A stretch of DNA of 64,000 nt, from the NCBI GenBank assembly GCA_029263395.1, contig JAJCXO010000232.1:47785-111784 (forward strand), in the 5' to 3' direction. This stretch comes from Acidobacteriota bacterium. GTDB lineage: Bacteria > Acidobacteriota > Thermoanaerobaculia > Multivoradales > J023. The position numbers were made by a program, and so were the translations under genes. This document shows, piece by piece, positions 9,121-17,887 of this stretch. The notes beneath the pieces were generated by a model. That model was not told where the DNA came from. It searched no databases and worked only from the letters and a program-made list of their open reading frames with translations. The first letter of the stretch is position 1. Every line of letters begins with the position of its first letter.

Positions 9121-10494
9121 TTAGGCGCCAGCAGGTCCGCCAGCAGTAGGTCCGCCAGCAGTAGGTTCGCCCACAGCAGGTCTGCCAGCAGCAGGGTCAC
9201 CCGCGACCCAACGCACCGACTTCGAACACGGGCACGAGCCACCCACGCGGCTCAGTCTTGGCATCCGACGACTCGCATCAACCGCCGTCACTTCGCCTGC
9301 CGCAACCTGTTTCAGGGTTTCGGCATAGTCTTTGAAGTCGCGGCCGGCGAGGTAGGACTCGGGCAAATGCTGACGCAGATGGACAATGTAGTCCTCGAAC
9401 TTCTCGAAGACGGTACCGTCCCAGCCGGTCATGGTGAAAGCCGGTACACCACGGCGACGGAAGAAGTCGGCGTCGGACAAGTGGATCAGGTCTTCCCAGG
9501 CAACTCCCTTCTGGGAGACTCGCTCGGTCAGGATCGACTTCAGCACCTTGTTGGCCTCGTTGCGGCTCAGCTCCGGTACCCGCGCCCGCAGGTAACGCAT
9601 GTTGAGATCATCGACCAACTTGCCAACCTCGACGCGATACTCGGCCTGAGCCTCGGCATTCTTTTGCGGCTTCAACCCCATGCGAACATTCGAGCCGCCG
9701 CCGCGTTCGTCACCAAACATCTCCAAACCGCGCGGCAGCCATTTGTTGAACGCCTTCTGCAACATATCCATGCTGATGTACACATCACCCTGAGCGGCCT
9801 CGGTGACCCAACGTCGCATCGGCACCACGCCCGCTGCCAAGTGGAAGGCTTCTTCACGCAACATCTTCGGCATCGACTCGGCCATCGGCTTGTAGGCACT
9901 GACCCGCTGCATCGCCAACTGGTATTTGCCGACCCGGTCGATCAGCGCACAGAACACGATGTTGTCGACAAACGAATCGAAATCAATGTTGAACGCGCCC
10001 AGCACATGCGAACCGGTCTGCATCGAAAGGATCTCTTCCACCAAGTCCGGCCCCGACTGGTCGGACACCGAGCTCCAGTCGTCCTCGAGCAACAGGTGCA
10101 ACATCTGGTAACCGTGGCGCAACTCCTCAGCCATCATCCGCAGCATCCAGACCTGGTCGACCTCTTCCTGGGCCCGTGCCAGGGTCAACCGATGCTGTTG
10201 AATCGAGCCAAACTCGGTGGAAGCCTGGGCCCGAATGGCACCTAGTAGATGGTGTGCCCGTTCTGGCCCGAGTTCACTCGGACAGGTGAGCTTGGGTTTA
10301 CCCACATCGTCACCACATTCGATGTCGTTGCAGATCCCGAGCTCGCGGAAAGCGCAGAGCTTGAAGTGGGGTTCCTTGGGAAAGTGCTTCTCCCAATTCT
10401 CGGTCAGGAAGTCGAAGTCGGGAATGAAGGTATTGCGCCATTTGACGACGGCGTCGTGGTACTTGCCGGGCAGAAGCGCTTCTCTCGTTCGCAT
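9121..10494 (-). CDS. PaaA/BoxB-like ferritin-fold diiron oxygenase
   Basis: The 457-residue protein belongs to the phenylacetate-CoA epoxidase/benzoyl-CoA epoxidase type of carboxylate-bridged diiron proteins. It has helices with paired metal ligands: EELRHGYQML (ExxRH) and, later, REEAFHLAAG (EExxH). Such proteins bind two irons in a four-helix bundle and activate O2 for epoxidation or hydroxylation of CoA thioesters. The other epoxidase subunits (PaaB, C, D, E or BoxA) are not nearby, so the substrate is open. After CPCSKSVRW the C-terminus becomes a low-complexity tail of repeated Gly-Pro-Thr-Ala-Gly units encoded by a 15-bp minisatellite, probably a late addition. The gene is flanked by the proline dehydrogenase and a GNAT gene. 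The fold is likely; the role is unknown. Confidence 0.75.
   Translation of the reverse strand: MRTREALLPGKYHDAVVKWRNTFIPDFDFLTENWEKHFPKEPHFKLCAFRELGICNDIECGDDVGKPKLTCPSELGPERAHHLLGAIRAQASTEFGSIQQHRLTLARAQEEVDQVWMLRMMAEELRHGYQMLHLLLEDDWSSVSDQSGPDLVEEILSMQTGSHVLGAFNIDFDSFVDNIVFCALIDRVGKYQLAMQRVSAYKPMAESMPKMLREEAFHLAAGVVPMRRWVTEAAQGDVYISMDMLQKAFNKWLPRGLEMFGDERGGGSNVRMGLKPQKNAEAQAEYRVEVGKLVDDLNMRYLRARVPELSRNEANKVLKSILTERVSQKGVAWEDLIHLSDADFFRRRGVPAFTMTGWDGTVFEKFEDYIVHLRQHLPESYLAGRDFKDYAETLKQVAAGEVTAVDASRRMPRLSRVGGSCPCSKSVRWVAGDPAAGRPAVGEPTAGGPTAGGPAGA
9125..9200. repeat. 15-bp minisatellite in the 3' end of the diiron protein gene
   Basis: About five 15-bp units (minus strand GGCGGACCTACTGCT, GGCAGACCTGCTGTG and variants) form the last codons of the diiron protein. 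In that frame they encode GGPTA-type pentamers. In a neighbouring frame they encode ADLLW, ANLLL and ADLLL, the A(D/N)LxX form of pentapeptide-repeat proteins. Confidence 0.8.
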
Positions 10495-10596
10495 ATTGGC
10501 AACCTCCTGACGGGCGGATCTCTGAATCGTACCGTCGCGTCAACGCGGCATTGACCACCCATTAGGGTAGATCGTCGACGTTTGAGTGTGTGGTTC

Positions 10597-11040
10597 TTAC
10601 AGTGATTTGACAAACGGCTTGAGAGACGCAGGCTCGAAGCCGAGGGACTCAAAGAAGCCGGCAATGTCGGGCATCTCCTCGTCGACCAAGGTTCGCACCT
10701 TCTCAGCGCCGCAACGCTTGAAATGATCGAGTAACGTTTCGGCGAGGCGACGGCCGATCGAGCTACCTTGGTGGTCGGGATCAACCCCCAAAACTTCGAT
10801 CCAGCCGGTGGGCTCCGCCAAACCAAATTCGCCCGAGCGAACCTCGCCGAGCATGAAACCCACCACCTCGCCATCGATCACCGCCGCCAATGCCGCGTCG
10901 GGATCGCGCCTAAGATAATACCCTATACGGCGCTCCCACTCGTCCGGATGATAGCCACCGGAGATCTTCTCGTCGATCGCGGTTACCGCCCCAATATCCA
11001 CCGTGTCGAGTTGGCGCACTTGAACCTTGCTAGTGGTCAC
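10597..11040 (-). CDS. GNAT-family N-acetyltransferase
   Basis: The 147-residue protein has the GNAT fold in one domain. The strand AALAAVIDGEVVGFMLGEV is followed by WIEVLGVDPDHQGSSIGRRLAETLLDH, which holds the acetyl-CoA pyrophosphate loop in the Q-x-x-G-I/S-G-x-x-L form, and by FFESLGFEPA near the C-terminus. It transfers an acetyl group from acetyl-CoA to an amine of an unknown protein or small molecule. It resembles RimI-like enzymes in length and layout, but nothing fixes the substrate. The gene stands alone, with about 100 bases before the diiron gene and 160 bases after the PIN-like gene's end. Confidence 0.88.
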   Translation of the reverse strand: MTTSKVQVRQLDTVDIGAVTAIDEKISGGYHPDEWERRIGYYLRRDPDAALAAVIDGEVVGFMLGEVRSGEFGLAEPTGWIEVLGVDPDHQGSSIGRRLAETLLDHFKRCGAEKVRTLVDEEMPDIAGFFESLGFEPASLKPFVKSL

Positions 11041-11204
11041 AGTTTGTCCTTTGAAGTCGGCTGGGAAGCTGGGTTCGTCGAAGGAATCTACAGCACCGGG
11101 TGCTCAACTGGCTTACCATCGATTCTAGCTGCCGGCTAGGGTGGGTCGCAAACCAGGGAGGAAGGCTCCATGCTTGACCGAGTGCTTACCCCCGAGCGCC
11201 GCGT

Positions 11205-11735
11205 CTACCTAAGCTGCTCTAGACTCTTCGAAACTCGCTCGGGCATCCGAGGAAGCCCTTGATCGTGCTTCCTAGTCAGAATGCACAACTGGTCGAAGGC
11301 ATTCTGGCTGAGCCAACCTCGATTCGAGAGATCCAGCCAGACATCGAAGGGATGTGCGACTCTTCCAACCCCGAGTTCTGCAAGTGCGGTCAATGTAGCT
11401 CTCTTGTCAGCACAGACAAACACAGCATCAAGCCCATGCACCTGAGCCCAAGCGATGCTCTCGTGCTCCGCCAAGTTCGTGGTGGTTGTCGCGTCGCGAT
11501 GCAGCGCCTTCAAGACCTGTTCGGCCGGGTCTGAGGAACCGATCCGGATCTCGAACGTGTCGACAGTGGGCTGATCGTCGACACGATGCTCCAAGAGTGA
11601 ACGATCGATGGCGGACGCAGCCGCCGCTGTAGTCCCGGCCACTAGCAGGACACCTGCCTGCCAGTGAGCTAAAGTTGCTGGATCTACGATTTTCGCCAGG
11701 TGCCCTAAGGGGCCATCATCTAGGATCCAGCGCAA
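11205..11735 (-). CDS. PIN-like domain protein, partner of the XRE/ImmA gene
   Basis: The 176-residue protein begins MRWILDDGPLGHLAKI, with paired Asp residues at the end of a first strand as in PIN nucleases. A conserved acidic position follows in NLAEHESIAWA, and the AVFVCADKRA and DVWLDLSNRG segments supply further Asp residues. This arrangement (three or four acidic residues around a metal) is that of PIN-like RNases, though the family is divergent and I cannot place it in a named subfamily. It starts one base after the stop of the XRE-ImmA gene, so the two form a tight unit, in the order regulator/protease then nuclease. The likely role is a toxin-like or defence RNase held in check by its partner. 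Confidence 0.6.
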   Translation of the reverse strand: MRWILDDGPLGHLAKIVDPATLAHWQAGVLLVAGTTAAAASAIDRSLLEHRVDDQPTVDTFEIRIGSSDPAEQVLKALHRDATTTTNLAEHESIAWAQVHGLDAVFVCADKRATLTALAELGVGRVAHPFDVWLDLSNRGWLSQNAFDQLCILTRKHDQGLPRMPERVSKSLEQLR

Positions 11736-11736
11736 C

Positions 11737-12885
11737 TCAACCCCAGGTCAAGATTTCGACTGCTCGTCCATGGGAAATCACACCTAGTTCGTGGGCCTCC
11801 CTTACGACCTGAGCCAAACGACCCCGGCATAACTCAGTGACCTCAAGATCGACCTCCGAAACACTGGATGCCGCCACTCGTGCTTGCTCGAAGTCGGTCT
11901 GCCAGTCTTGCACAATCCCCGGATCCGAGACCAGACGATCCGCTGTCGCAGCCTGAATCAGACCACAGTTCTTGGCATGCCAAACCGCTCCTTGCCAAGA
12001 GAGCCCCCAACGCCTGGCTAAGGCGAGGATCTTCTGCCGTGGCTCACGCCACCGCATTCCTCGACCACTGCGGAACCAATGCCTGACCTCGTCAGGTGGA
12101 GCAAGGAAAGCTGGCGCGAAAGCTCGCGCTCGTTGCTCGACAAGGTCATCGACAGAGCTTTCCTTGCCACTCAGTTCCGCCGCGAGATCATGTTCCCCTG
12201 CATCATGCAGGAGGTGGCACAACTCGTGAGCCAACGTCGTTCGACGAGGCAGCGTCGACTGGACGCGAGGAGACGCCTGGTTGAGGAGGATCATCGGCAA
12301 AGCACCACCCTCCATCAAACTCGCGGCATCGACGCTCGACTGTGAAAAAGCAAGCGTGGCAATGTGGACACTGAAACCTTCCAGTGCGATCTGAAGATTC
12401 ATGATCGGACCACCTGGAATCTTCAAACGGTGCCGAGCAGCAGCTCCAAGTCGGTAGCCTATTTTCCATGGTTCGCTACAGTCGTCAATCGGCAAGATCT
12501 GGCGAACTTTCGACAACGTCAGGCCTCGCCCCAGCAAGCGATACAAATCGCCTCCGATTCGGCCTAGCTCAGCAGCCAAGGCCAAGGTCCGAACCTCTGA
12601 GACACCGCATCCTTGGACGGCATCCGCAGCCTGTCGAAATCGTGCGATGGTGCGACCGGGATCCCCTTCTTCACCCCGCAAGAGACACCCGGGATCGACC
12701 GCCAACGCTTGAGCCAACTGCCCGAGCTCGGCAACCGTGAAGCCATCCCCCGTCTCGATCTCCCGCCAGCGATTCGACGGCAAATCAGCCCAGATAGCCA
12801 TCTGGTCGATCGAAGCGCCGAACGCCTCCCGTCGCAGACGTATCCTTTGTTGAATGGTGTGACTCATATCTTCAGTTCTTTCCAT
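11737..12885 (-). CDS. XRE helix-turn-helix protein fused to ImmA/IrrE-type metallopeptidase
   Basis: The 382-residue protein has an N-terminal XRE-type HTH (about residues 9-70, IRLRREAFGASIDQMAIWADLPSNRW). A middle ImmA/IrrE-like domain carries the zinc motif HELCHLLHD (HExxH), with ARAFAPAFLAPPDEV as the usual downstream helix. About 130 C-terminal residues are helical and unassigned. Proteins of this architecture bind DNA and cleave a repressor or antitoxin, as ImmA does with ImmR in ICEBs1. It is immediately upstream of the PIN-like gene and probably controls it. A second ATG lies six codons in. An unusual codon or base composition is not evident. Confidence 0.85.
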   Translation of the reverse strand: MERTEDMSHTIQQRIRLRREAFGASIDQMAIWADLPSNRWREIETGDGFTVAELGQLAQALAVDPGCLLRGEEGDPGRTIARFRQAADAVQGCGVSEVRTLALAAELGRIGGDLYRLLGRGLTLSKVRQILPIDDCSEPWKIGYRLGAAARHRLKIPGGPIMNLQIALEGFSVHIATLAFSQSSVDAASLMEGGALPMILLNQASPRVQSTLPRRTTLAHELCHLLHDAGEHDLAAELSGKESSVDDLVEQRARAFAPAFLAPPDEVRHWFRSGRGMRWREPRQKILALARRWGLSWQGAVWHAKNCGLIQAATADRLVSDPGIVQDWQTDFEQARVAASSVSEVDLEVTELCRGRLAQVVREAHELGVISHGRAVEILTWG

Positions 12886-13094
12886 GGCGGAGGCTCACAA
12901 TAAGACAAGTTGGAGCCTATCAAACCCGACTTCCGAGACGGTGAAGACTTGAGGAGCCGAGTCCATCGACCCAGCCCCCTCATCCACCTGGCCTCTCGGC
13001 AACCCAGTCCTCGACTAGGATGAGGCGCCTATCCGCGTCTCCGATTCAATCAACACAACTTCACAGCACATAGCCCAGGGTTTGCCTGTTACAG

Positions 13095-13991
13095 ATGCTC
13101 AAGAACTACGTCGGCGAGATAGCGGGGTTGGGCGCCGCCTTGAGCTGGGCGGTCGCCTCGATCCTTTTTCGCCGCCTCGGGTCCGCAATCCCGCCGTTTG
13201 CTCTGAATCTCTACAAGGGCATTGCGGCCGTCGTGATGCTGGTTATTGCTCTCACCCTTCGCTCGGAGCTGTGGAGTGGAGTGGGTGCCCAGGCCTTGGT
13301 CCTGCTGGCGGTGAGCGGAGTTGTCGGGATCGGGATCGGGGATACCGCGTTCTTTGCAGCCCTCAATCGTATGGGCGAACGCCGTACCGTCTTGATGGCG
13401 GAAACGCTTGCTCCCCCGATCGCCACGATCATGGCGTTCATGGTGTTGGCTGAAATTCTGTCCGCTGCCAAGTTTCTCGGGATTGCCATCACCGCAGCCG
13501 GCGTGGCGTGGGTCATTGTCGAGCAGACGCCCAAGATGACCGTTGATGCCTCTCAGCTGAAGTCGGGGATTGGCTACGGGCTGTTGGCCGCGTTCTGTCA
13601 AGCTGCCGGTGCTGTGTTGTCCCGGGCGGCACTGACGCAATCCGAGATTGGCCCGTTGTCGAGCGCGTTGATCCGCATCGTGGGCGGCCTCGTTTTCTTG
13701 CTGGTCTGGATGCCCAGCGCTGGCCACGCCTTTGTGCCAGAAGCGGTTCGTCGGGCAAAAACCTGGCGACTCTTGCTTCTCGCCACATTCCTCGGGACGT
13801 TCCTGGGCCTTATTCTTCAGCAACTCTCACTGCAAAACACCCAGGCAGGTGTTGCTCAAACGTTGCTCGCTACCAGTGCCCTGTTCATTTTGCCACTGGT
13901 TGTACTGCGGGGAGAAACCATCAGCTGGCGTGCCGCCTTCGGTGCTGCCGTTGGGGCTGGAGGGATCGCATTGATCTTTCTGACTAAGTGA
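13095..13991 (+). CDS. EamA-family (DMT) transporter
   Basis: The 298-residue protein has about ten predicted membrane helices in two EamA halves (roughly residues 8-140 and 150-295), with the usual first-half start LGAALSWAVASILFRRLG and a second-half repeat YGLLAAFCQAAGAVLSRAAL. DMT-superfamily carriers move small metabolites such as amino acids, nucleosides or riboflavin across the inner membrane, in most cases outward. Substrate cannot be read from the sequence. It stands alone on the plus strand between the leftward XRE-ImmA gene and the 84-bp repeat array. Confidence 0.9.
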   Translation: MLKNYVGEIAGLGAALSWAVASILFRRLGSAIPPFALNLYKGIAAVVMLVIALTLRSELWSGVGAQALVLLAVSGVVGIGIGDTAFFAALNRMGERRTVLMAETLAPPIATIMAFMVLAEILSAAKFLGIAITAAGVAWVIVEQTPKMTVDASQLKSGIGYGLLAAFCQAAGAVLSRAALTQSEIGPLSSALIRIVGGLVFLLVWMPSAGHAFVPEAVRRAKTWRLLLLATFLGTFLGLILQQLSLQNTQAGVAQTLLATSALFILPLVVLRGETISWRAAFGAAVGAGGIALIFLTK

Positions 13992-14038
13992 AACACCGAT
14001 CCCTAATCGTAGTGAATCCACGGTAGGCCTGCGCAGGT

Positions 14039-14063
14039 ATCGATATCGATATCGATATCGATA
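14039..14063. repeat. ATCGAT hexanucleotide microsatellite
   Basis: Four consecutive TATCGA/ATCGAT units precede the 84-bp repeat array. Each hexamer is self-complementary, so the tract can form alternative hairpins and is likely to be length-variable. Confidence 0.9.
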
Positions 14064-14520
14064 ACGCGACTTCGTGTCATCAGCCAGTGATGACCGTCCT
14101 CGACGAAACAGAGGACCGCAATCACCGGCTGTAAACGCGAAGTGTTAATCCGACCTCGTATCATCAGCCACCGTTTGCCGTCCTCGACAAAACAGAGGAC
14201 CGCAATCACCAGCTATGAACGCAATGGGTTAATCGAACCTTGTCTCCACAGTGGGCTATAGGCCTCTTTGTCGACGTAAAGAACCGATATCTGGAACTGT
14301 AAACGCGAAGGAAAAATCGAACCTTGCTTCTACAGTTGGAATTCAGAGTTCTACAGCATGAAATGGTCCGTCATCCGCCGCTGTGGACACGAGGGGAAAA
14401 TCGAACCTTGCCTACACAGTAGCGATTCCAACCTGATGAGCCAATCACAAGGTACCAATCACCACTGTGGACGCGAGGGAAAAATCGAACCTTGCCTACA
14501 CAGTGGCAATTTAGGCGGTT
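14063..14520. repeat. Tandem array of 84-bp hairpin repeats (six units)
   Basis: The AATC(C)GA core recurs at 14063 (degenerate), 14147, 14231, 14315, 14399 and 14483, an exact 84-base period, although the units are divergent. The core is flanked by inverted arms: in the last unit ACTGTGGACGCGAGG (14464-) can pair with CCTTGCCTACACAGT (-14504). The 14295-14337 unit has ACTGTA opposite TACAGT where others have CTGTG opposite CACAG, a compensatory G-C to A-T change. The first two units share a longer block (CAGAGGACCGCAATCACC). The array fills most of the 600 bases between the EamA gene and the glycosyltransferase gene; I see no credible gene in this interval. Confidence 0.85.
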
Positions 14521-14594
14521 CTAGCGACAACAAGGCTCTCAGCGCATAAATTCTCTCAACAGGCCCTGCTGAGCGCTGATACACTCCTAGCGGA

Positions 14595-16847
14595 ATGCGC
14601 AGCCAGACGTTCTCGCCAGCTCGACAACCGCCATCGCTGGTCTTGATCTGTCTCACAGTCTTCCTAGTGCTGCTACCGCTCACCCTGTCCAAACCTGGGA
14701 TCCCGGTGTGGCTAAAGGCTGACGAAGCGGCTTTTTACCTCGCTTCCCTGAGCCTCTGGCACGACGGCGACCTGGTATGCGACAACGGCGACACACGGCG
14801 CCTGTTTCGTGAATATGCCGGCTCCGACAACCTGTTGTTGATGAGCAAAGGCCGCGGGCAGACGGTCTACTTCAGCATCCCGATCCTCTACCCATTGGTG
14901 GCGACGCCGTTCGTAGGTCTGTTCGGTGCCAACGGCATGGTCATGCTGAATGCCGGTCTGCTGATGGCCATGGTGTGGATGGGTGTCGCTTACCTTCGTC
15001 GCTACAACAGCGAGTCGCTGGCGATTCTTTTTGCCGGTGGCTTTTTCCTACTCAGTACCGCCTTCGTCTACGTCTTCTGGCTGCAGTCCGAAGTCTTCAA
15101 CATGGCCTGCATCATGGCGGCGTTCTTCTTGATGACGCGGGTTGCTGACGGATCCAACCAGGTCATCGGCACACAGCGTTCGCAGCCTGATCCAGGGAGG
15201 AGTCGACTCGCCACACATGCCGCGGGCGCGGCGATGCTGTTGGCGATGGCGTGTTACAGCAAACCGATGCTCGGCGTGTTGGCTCTGCCGCTGCTCTATC
15301 TGCTGATCCAGCAGCGGTCGTGGCGCGGGCTGGTCTCCTTTGCCGCCGCCGGCTTGCTGACAGCCGGGGCTCTGACCGCCACTGCCTACACGCTCACCGA
15401 ACAGATTTGGCCGTACTTTGCACCCCGCGTCGGGATCAGCTTGACGAGCCCCGTCAACTACATCGAGCGCCGTATCGAACCACGCCTACCGAAAACAATG
15501 GGCGGCGCATCACCGGTTCACCAGATCGCTCGTAGCGGCAAGAAGGCCAAGGTCACCATGGCTGCCGTTGTCTCGGAATCGGCACCCGAGTTCCTATTCG
15601 GCAGGCATGGCGGATTTTTCGCTTACATGCCGTTTGCGGTGCTGGCGATCCTCTTCTTCCTCCTCCGTGAACGTCGCTCGGTTTTCCGATGGCTGATCCT
15701 GGTCGCTGCCGTGCTGGCGGCGGTGTTGTTCATCACGATGATTCGCGGCCAGTGGCTCGGCGGCGGCGGTTTCGTTGGTAATCGTTATTTCACGGCGGTT
15801 TATCCGAGCTTCTTGTTCCTGGTGCGACGGATTCATCCATCTTGGCTGACCGCTCTGGGTTACGCCGCAGCCGCCCTGTTCCTCGGCCCTCTTCTGCTCA
15901 CGCCTCTCGGTGCCATGGTCAACTATCCGACCCTGCAAGCGCACGCACGCAACCAGCCTCTAGCAGGGCTGCCGTTAGAATGGTCTCTAGCCCGCAATCT
16001 ATCCGGCTATCGACAGATCTCGCTGGCTGACGCCAACCTTCATGGCCGCCGCGACGAGGTTGTCGAGCAAGGCGGAGAACTCTGGATTCACGGCGCCAAA
16101 CGCGTCGAGATGAACCTGCTCAGCCCACGTCAAGATCAGGGATTCGTCTTCGACGTCCGCAATCTGGCCCCGGGTAACACGATCGAGCTCTGTCTCGTAG
16201 AAGACTGTCGGCAGCTCACCTTCGACGACAAGGTGCCGTCCAGCGGTACCACGGAACGGATCGCGTTTGCACCACAGCAAGTCGGCAAGATCCCTCGGTC
16301 TGCATGGGGTACGGAGGTTTACAGATATCCCCTGACCGTCACTAGCGTGTGGGGTGAGCAGCCGCTCTGGCGAGGCTCCGGAACGCAGCGCTTCTATCTC
16401 GGCGCCGCCCTCACTTTCCTCGGCTCACCTGAAGACCTAGCGCAGGATCTCTATCACGTCGAATGGTTGAAGGTCGAAACCCCACCGTCGATGGCCGCTG
16501 GCAGCACCGTCGCGGTACCGGTCACGCTCCGCAATGCCAGCATCTACGCTTGGCCGAGTGCCGGCGCCGCCCGAGTCAAACTCTCCTACCACTGGCTGAG
16601 CGAAGCCGGCGACACCGTCACCTGGGCCGGTCGACGGACGGAGCTATCATCCGACATCCAAGCTGACCAAACCTTCGCGACCGAGATCCTCGTCGATGCC
16701 CCGGAGGTCCCCGGGCGTTACATCCTCGCCCTGGACCTCATCCGCGAACACGTCCGGTGGTTCTCAGCCGACGACGAGACACAAATGTTTCGAGCGATGA
16801 TCGAAGTGGTGAATCCAGGCGGCGAGCCTGCCAAGGCTCGCGACTGA
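14595..16847 (+). CDS. GT-C-type membrane glycosyltransferase-like protein with beta-rich C-terminus
   Basis: The 750-residue protein has about 10-12 membrane helices in its first 430 residues. After the first helix comes WLKADEAAFYL, where the acidic residues match the first-loop D/E motif of GT39/PMT- and ArnT-like enzymes that take sugars from polyprenyl-phosphate carriers. From about residue 430 it turns soluble and beta-rich (two sandwich-like stretches), probably on the outside. It is likely to glycosylate a lipid or protein on the periplasmic face, but no acceptor is known. A rho-independent-type hairpin follows at 16978. A second GT-C-type gene with a similar soluble tail lies at 21638-23722 on the other strand. 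Confidence 0.72.
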   Translation: MRSQTFSPARQPPSLVLICLTVFLVLLPLTLSKPGIPVWLKADEAAFYLASLSLWHDGDLVCDNGDTRRLFREYAGSDNLLLMSKGRGQTVYFSIPILYPLVATPFVGLFGANGMVMLNAGLLMAMVWMGVAYLRRYNSESLAILFAGGFFLLSTAFVYVFWLQSEVFNMACIMAAFFLMTRVADGSNQVIGTQRSQPDPGRSRLATHAAGAAMLLAMACYSKPMLGVLALPLLYLLIQQRSWRGLVSFAAAGLLTAGALTATAYTLTEQIWPYFAPRVGISLTSPVNYIERRIEPRLPKTMGGASPVHQIARSGKKAKVTMAAVVSESAPEFLFGRHGGFFAYMPFAVLAILFFLLRERRSVFRWLILVAAVLAAVLFITMIRGQWLGGGGFVGNRYFTAVYPSFLFLVRRIHPSWLTALGYAAAALFLGPLLLTPLGAMVNYPTLQAHARNQPLAGLPLEWSLARNLSGYRQISLADANLHGRRDEVVEQGGELWIHGAKRVEMNLLSPRQDQGFVFDVRNLAPGNTIELCLVEDCRQLTFDDKVPSSGTTERIAFAPQQVGKIPRSAWGTEVYRYPLTVTSVWGEQPLWRGSGTQRFYLGAALTFLGSPEDLAQDLYHVEWLKVETPPSMAAGSTVAVPVTLRNASIYAWPSAGAARVKLSYHWLSEAGDTVTWAGRRTELSSDIQADQTFATEILVDAPEVPGRYILALDLIREHVRWFSADDETQMFRAMIEVVNPGGEPAKARD

Positions 16848-16977
16848 GTCTGCGCTGGTTTAACCAAAGACAGCACTCCGCCCTCGGAGACCAAGTCCCG
16901 TGAGGGGCCCAAGCTCCTCGCTCGCGGCATGTAGCCTCGACGCCTGACCAGCCATCGGCTTTGCGTCTAACCGATCC

Positions 16978-17000
16978 AGAGCTGTCGGCCGGCTCTTTTT
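16978..17000 (+). terminator. Rho-independent-type terminator after the glycosyltransferase gene
   Basis: AGAGC and GCTCT flank a GC-rich loop and are followed directly by TTTTTG. The site lies 131 bases after the stop of the membrane glycosyltransferase gene and before the secreted protein gene at 17138. Confidence 0.6.
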
Positions 17001-17137
17001 GTCTCCCTCTGCAACATCGAGTGATCACGAAAATCCACCGATGTCGCGTCTTGAACTGAAGGTGCTCGCAACTCGGCGCTCGATTGTCGGACGACGAATC
17101 GACGAGCATCGCTCACTTAGTTCTAGGGGGATACGTA

Positions 17138-17887
17138 ATGAAGAAGATCTATCTTACGACGGTACTCGCTGCGGTTCTCGTGATTCCAACTTCGAGTGCT
17201 CAGGAAAAGGAAACCGGAGATTCCTTCCAGGCACCAGCAGAACAGACTCGGTTCGAGCTCTCTACCATCGGTGAGTTGCAGGCTGACGGTTGGCAAGAAA
17301 CCGCCCCCGACGTTTGGACCAAAACGTTCGACAACGGCGAAAAAGGCGAGATCGCCTTCGGAACGGTAGCCCTCGAGCAGGCACGCGCACGAGTCGACGC
17401 CAGGATCGAAGCGCTGGAGCACCTGAAGCACCGCGACGACGAGCAGGAGTTGCAGCTGTTCGAGCTTTTGCTGCATCGTGAAAAGCTCAATCAGGTCGAG
17501 CCGCTGTCCTGGAATTCCTGCAATACATCAACCTGCGGCCTCTGTACCGGGACTGCATTCTTCGACCATGCCCTGGTGCGCCCGAATTTCGCCTACCCGT
17601 TCGCCCTCGCCGAGACTACTTTCGCCAGAACGTTGAATGCCGGGTCTGCCTACGTCCAGGCCTACGCATCGTTTGAGGCCGGCAGCTTCTTTGATTATGG
17701 CAGCGCTAGCGACGGCGACAGCCAGAGCAATCCCGCTGGGGTCTTGACCGCTCTCGCCGCCGCGGGTGGTGGTTACCCCACGTTCAGCTGTAGTGCCGAA
17801 ACTACAGGGCTGGTATATCTCTCCGGCAATGGTATCCCTGGCCAATGCCGAAGAATCGTTGTCTACTCGCGCCTCTGGAGTTGTTAG
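17138..17887 (+). CDS. Secreted protein of unknown function
   Basis: Starting at the ATG at 17138 (AGGGGG lies 7 bases upstream), the 249-residue protein has a signal peptide MKKIYLTTVLAAVLVIPTSSAQ. A charged helical region (about residues 70-125, EQARARVDARIEALEHLKHRDDEQ in part) precedes a Cys-containing half (CNTSTCGLCTGTAF, and Cys near the C-terminus), so disulfides are likely outside the cytoplasm. Nothing in it matches a family I recognise. The last 86 bases overlap the 3' end of the convergent kinase gene. An ATG 54 bases further upstream would spoil the signal peptide and lacks a good ribosome site, so I rejected it. Confidence 0.65.
   Translation: MKKIYLTTVLAAVLVIPTSSAQEKETGDSFQAPAEQTRFELSTIGELQADGWQETAPDVWTKTFDNGEKGEIAFGTVALEQARARVDARIEALEHLKHRDDEQELQLFELLLHREKLNQVEPLSWNSCNTSTCGLCTGTAFFDHALVRPNFAYPFALAETTFARTLNAGSAYVQAYASFEAGSFFDYGSASDGDSQSNPAGVLTALAAAGGGYPTFSCSAETTGLVYLSGNGIPGQCRRIVVYSRLWSC

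Noticed and set aside
9367..10245. 292-residue frame antisense to the diiron protein gene
   Set aside because: It is a shadow of the real gene's GC-rich third positions; the composition is not protein-like.
14003..14209. Small minus-strand frame with repeated VIAVLCFVEDG, resembling a Nudix start
   Set aside because: It lies within the tandem repeat, has a GTG start without a ribosome site, and the adjoining units contain stops. It is more likely a repeat artefact.
14063..14520. tRNA-like T-loop (GGTTCGATT on the minus strand) in the 84-bp units
   Set aside because: The loop would be 9-10 bases instead of 7 and no acceptor, D or anticodon arm can be formed in the 84-base unit.
14063..14566. 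CRISPR array
   Set aside because: Whole 84-bp units are degenerate repeats rather than identical repeats with unique spacers, and there are no cas genes.
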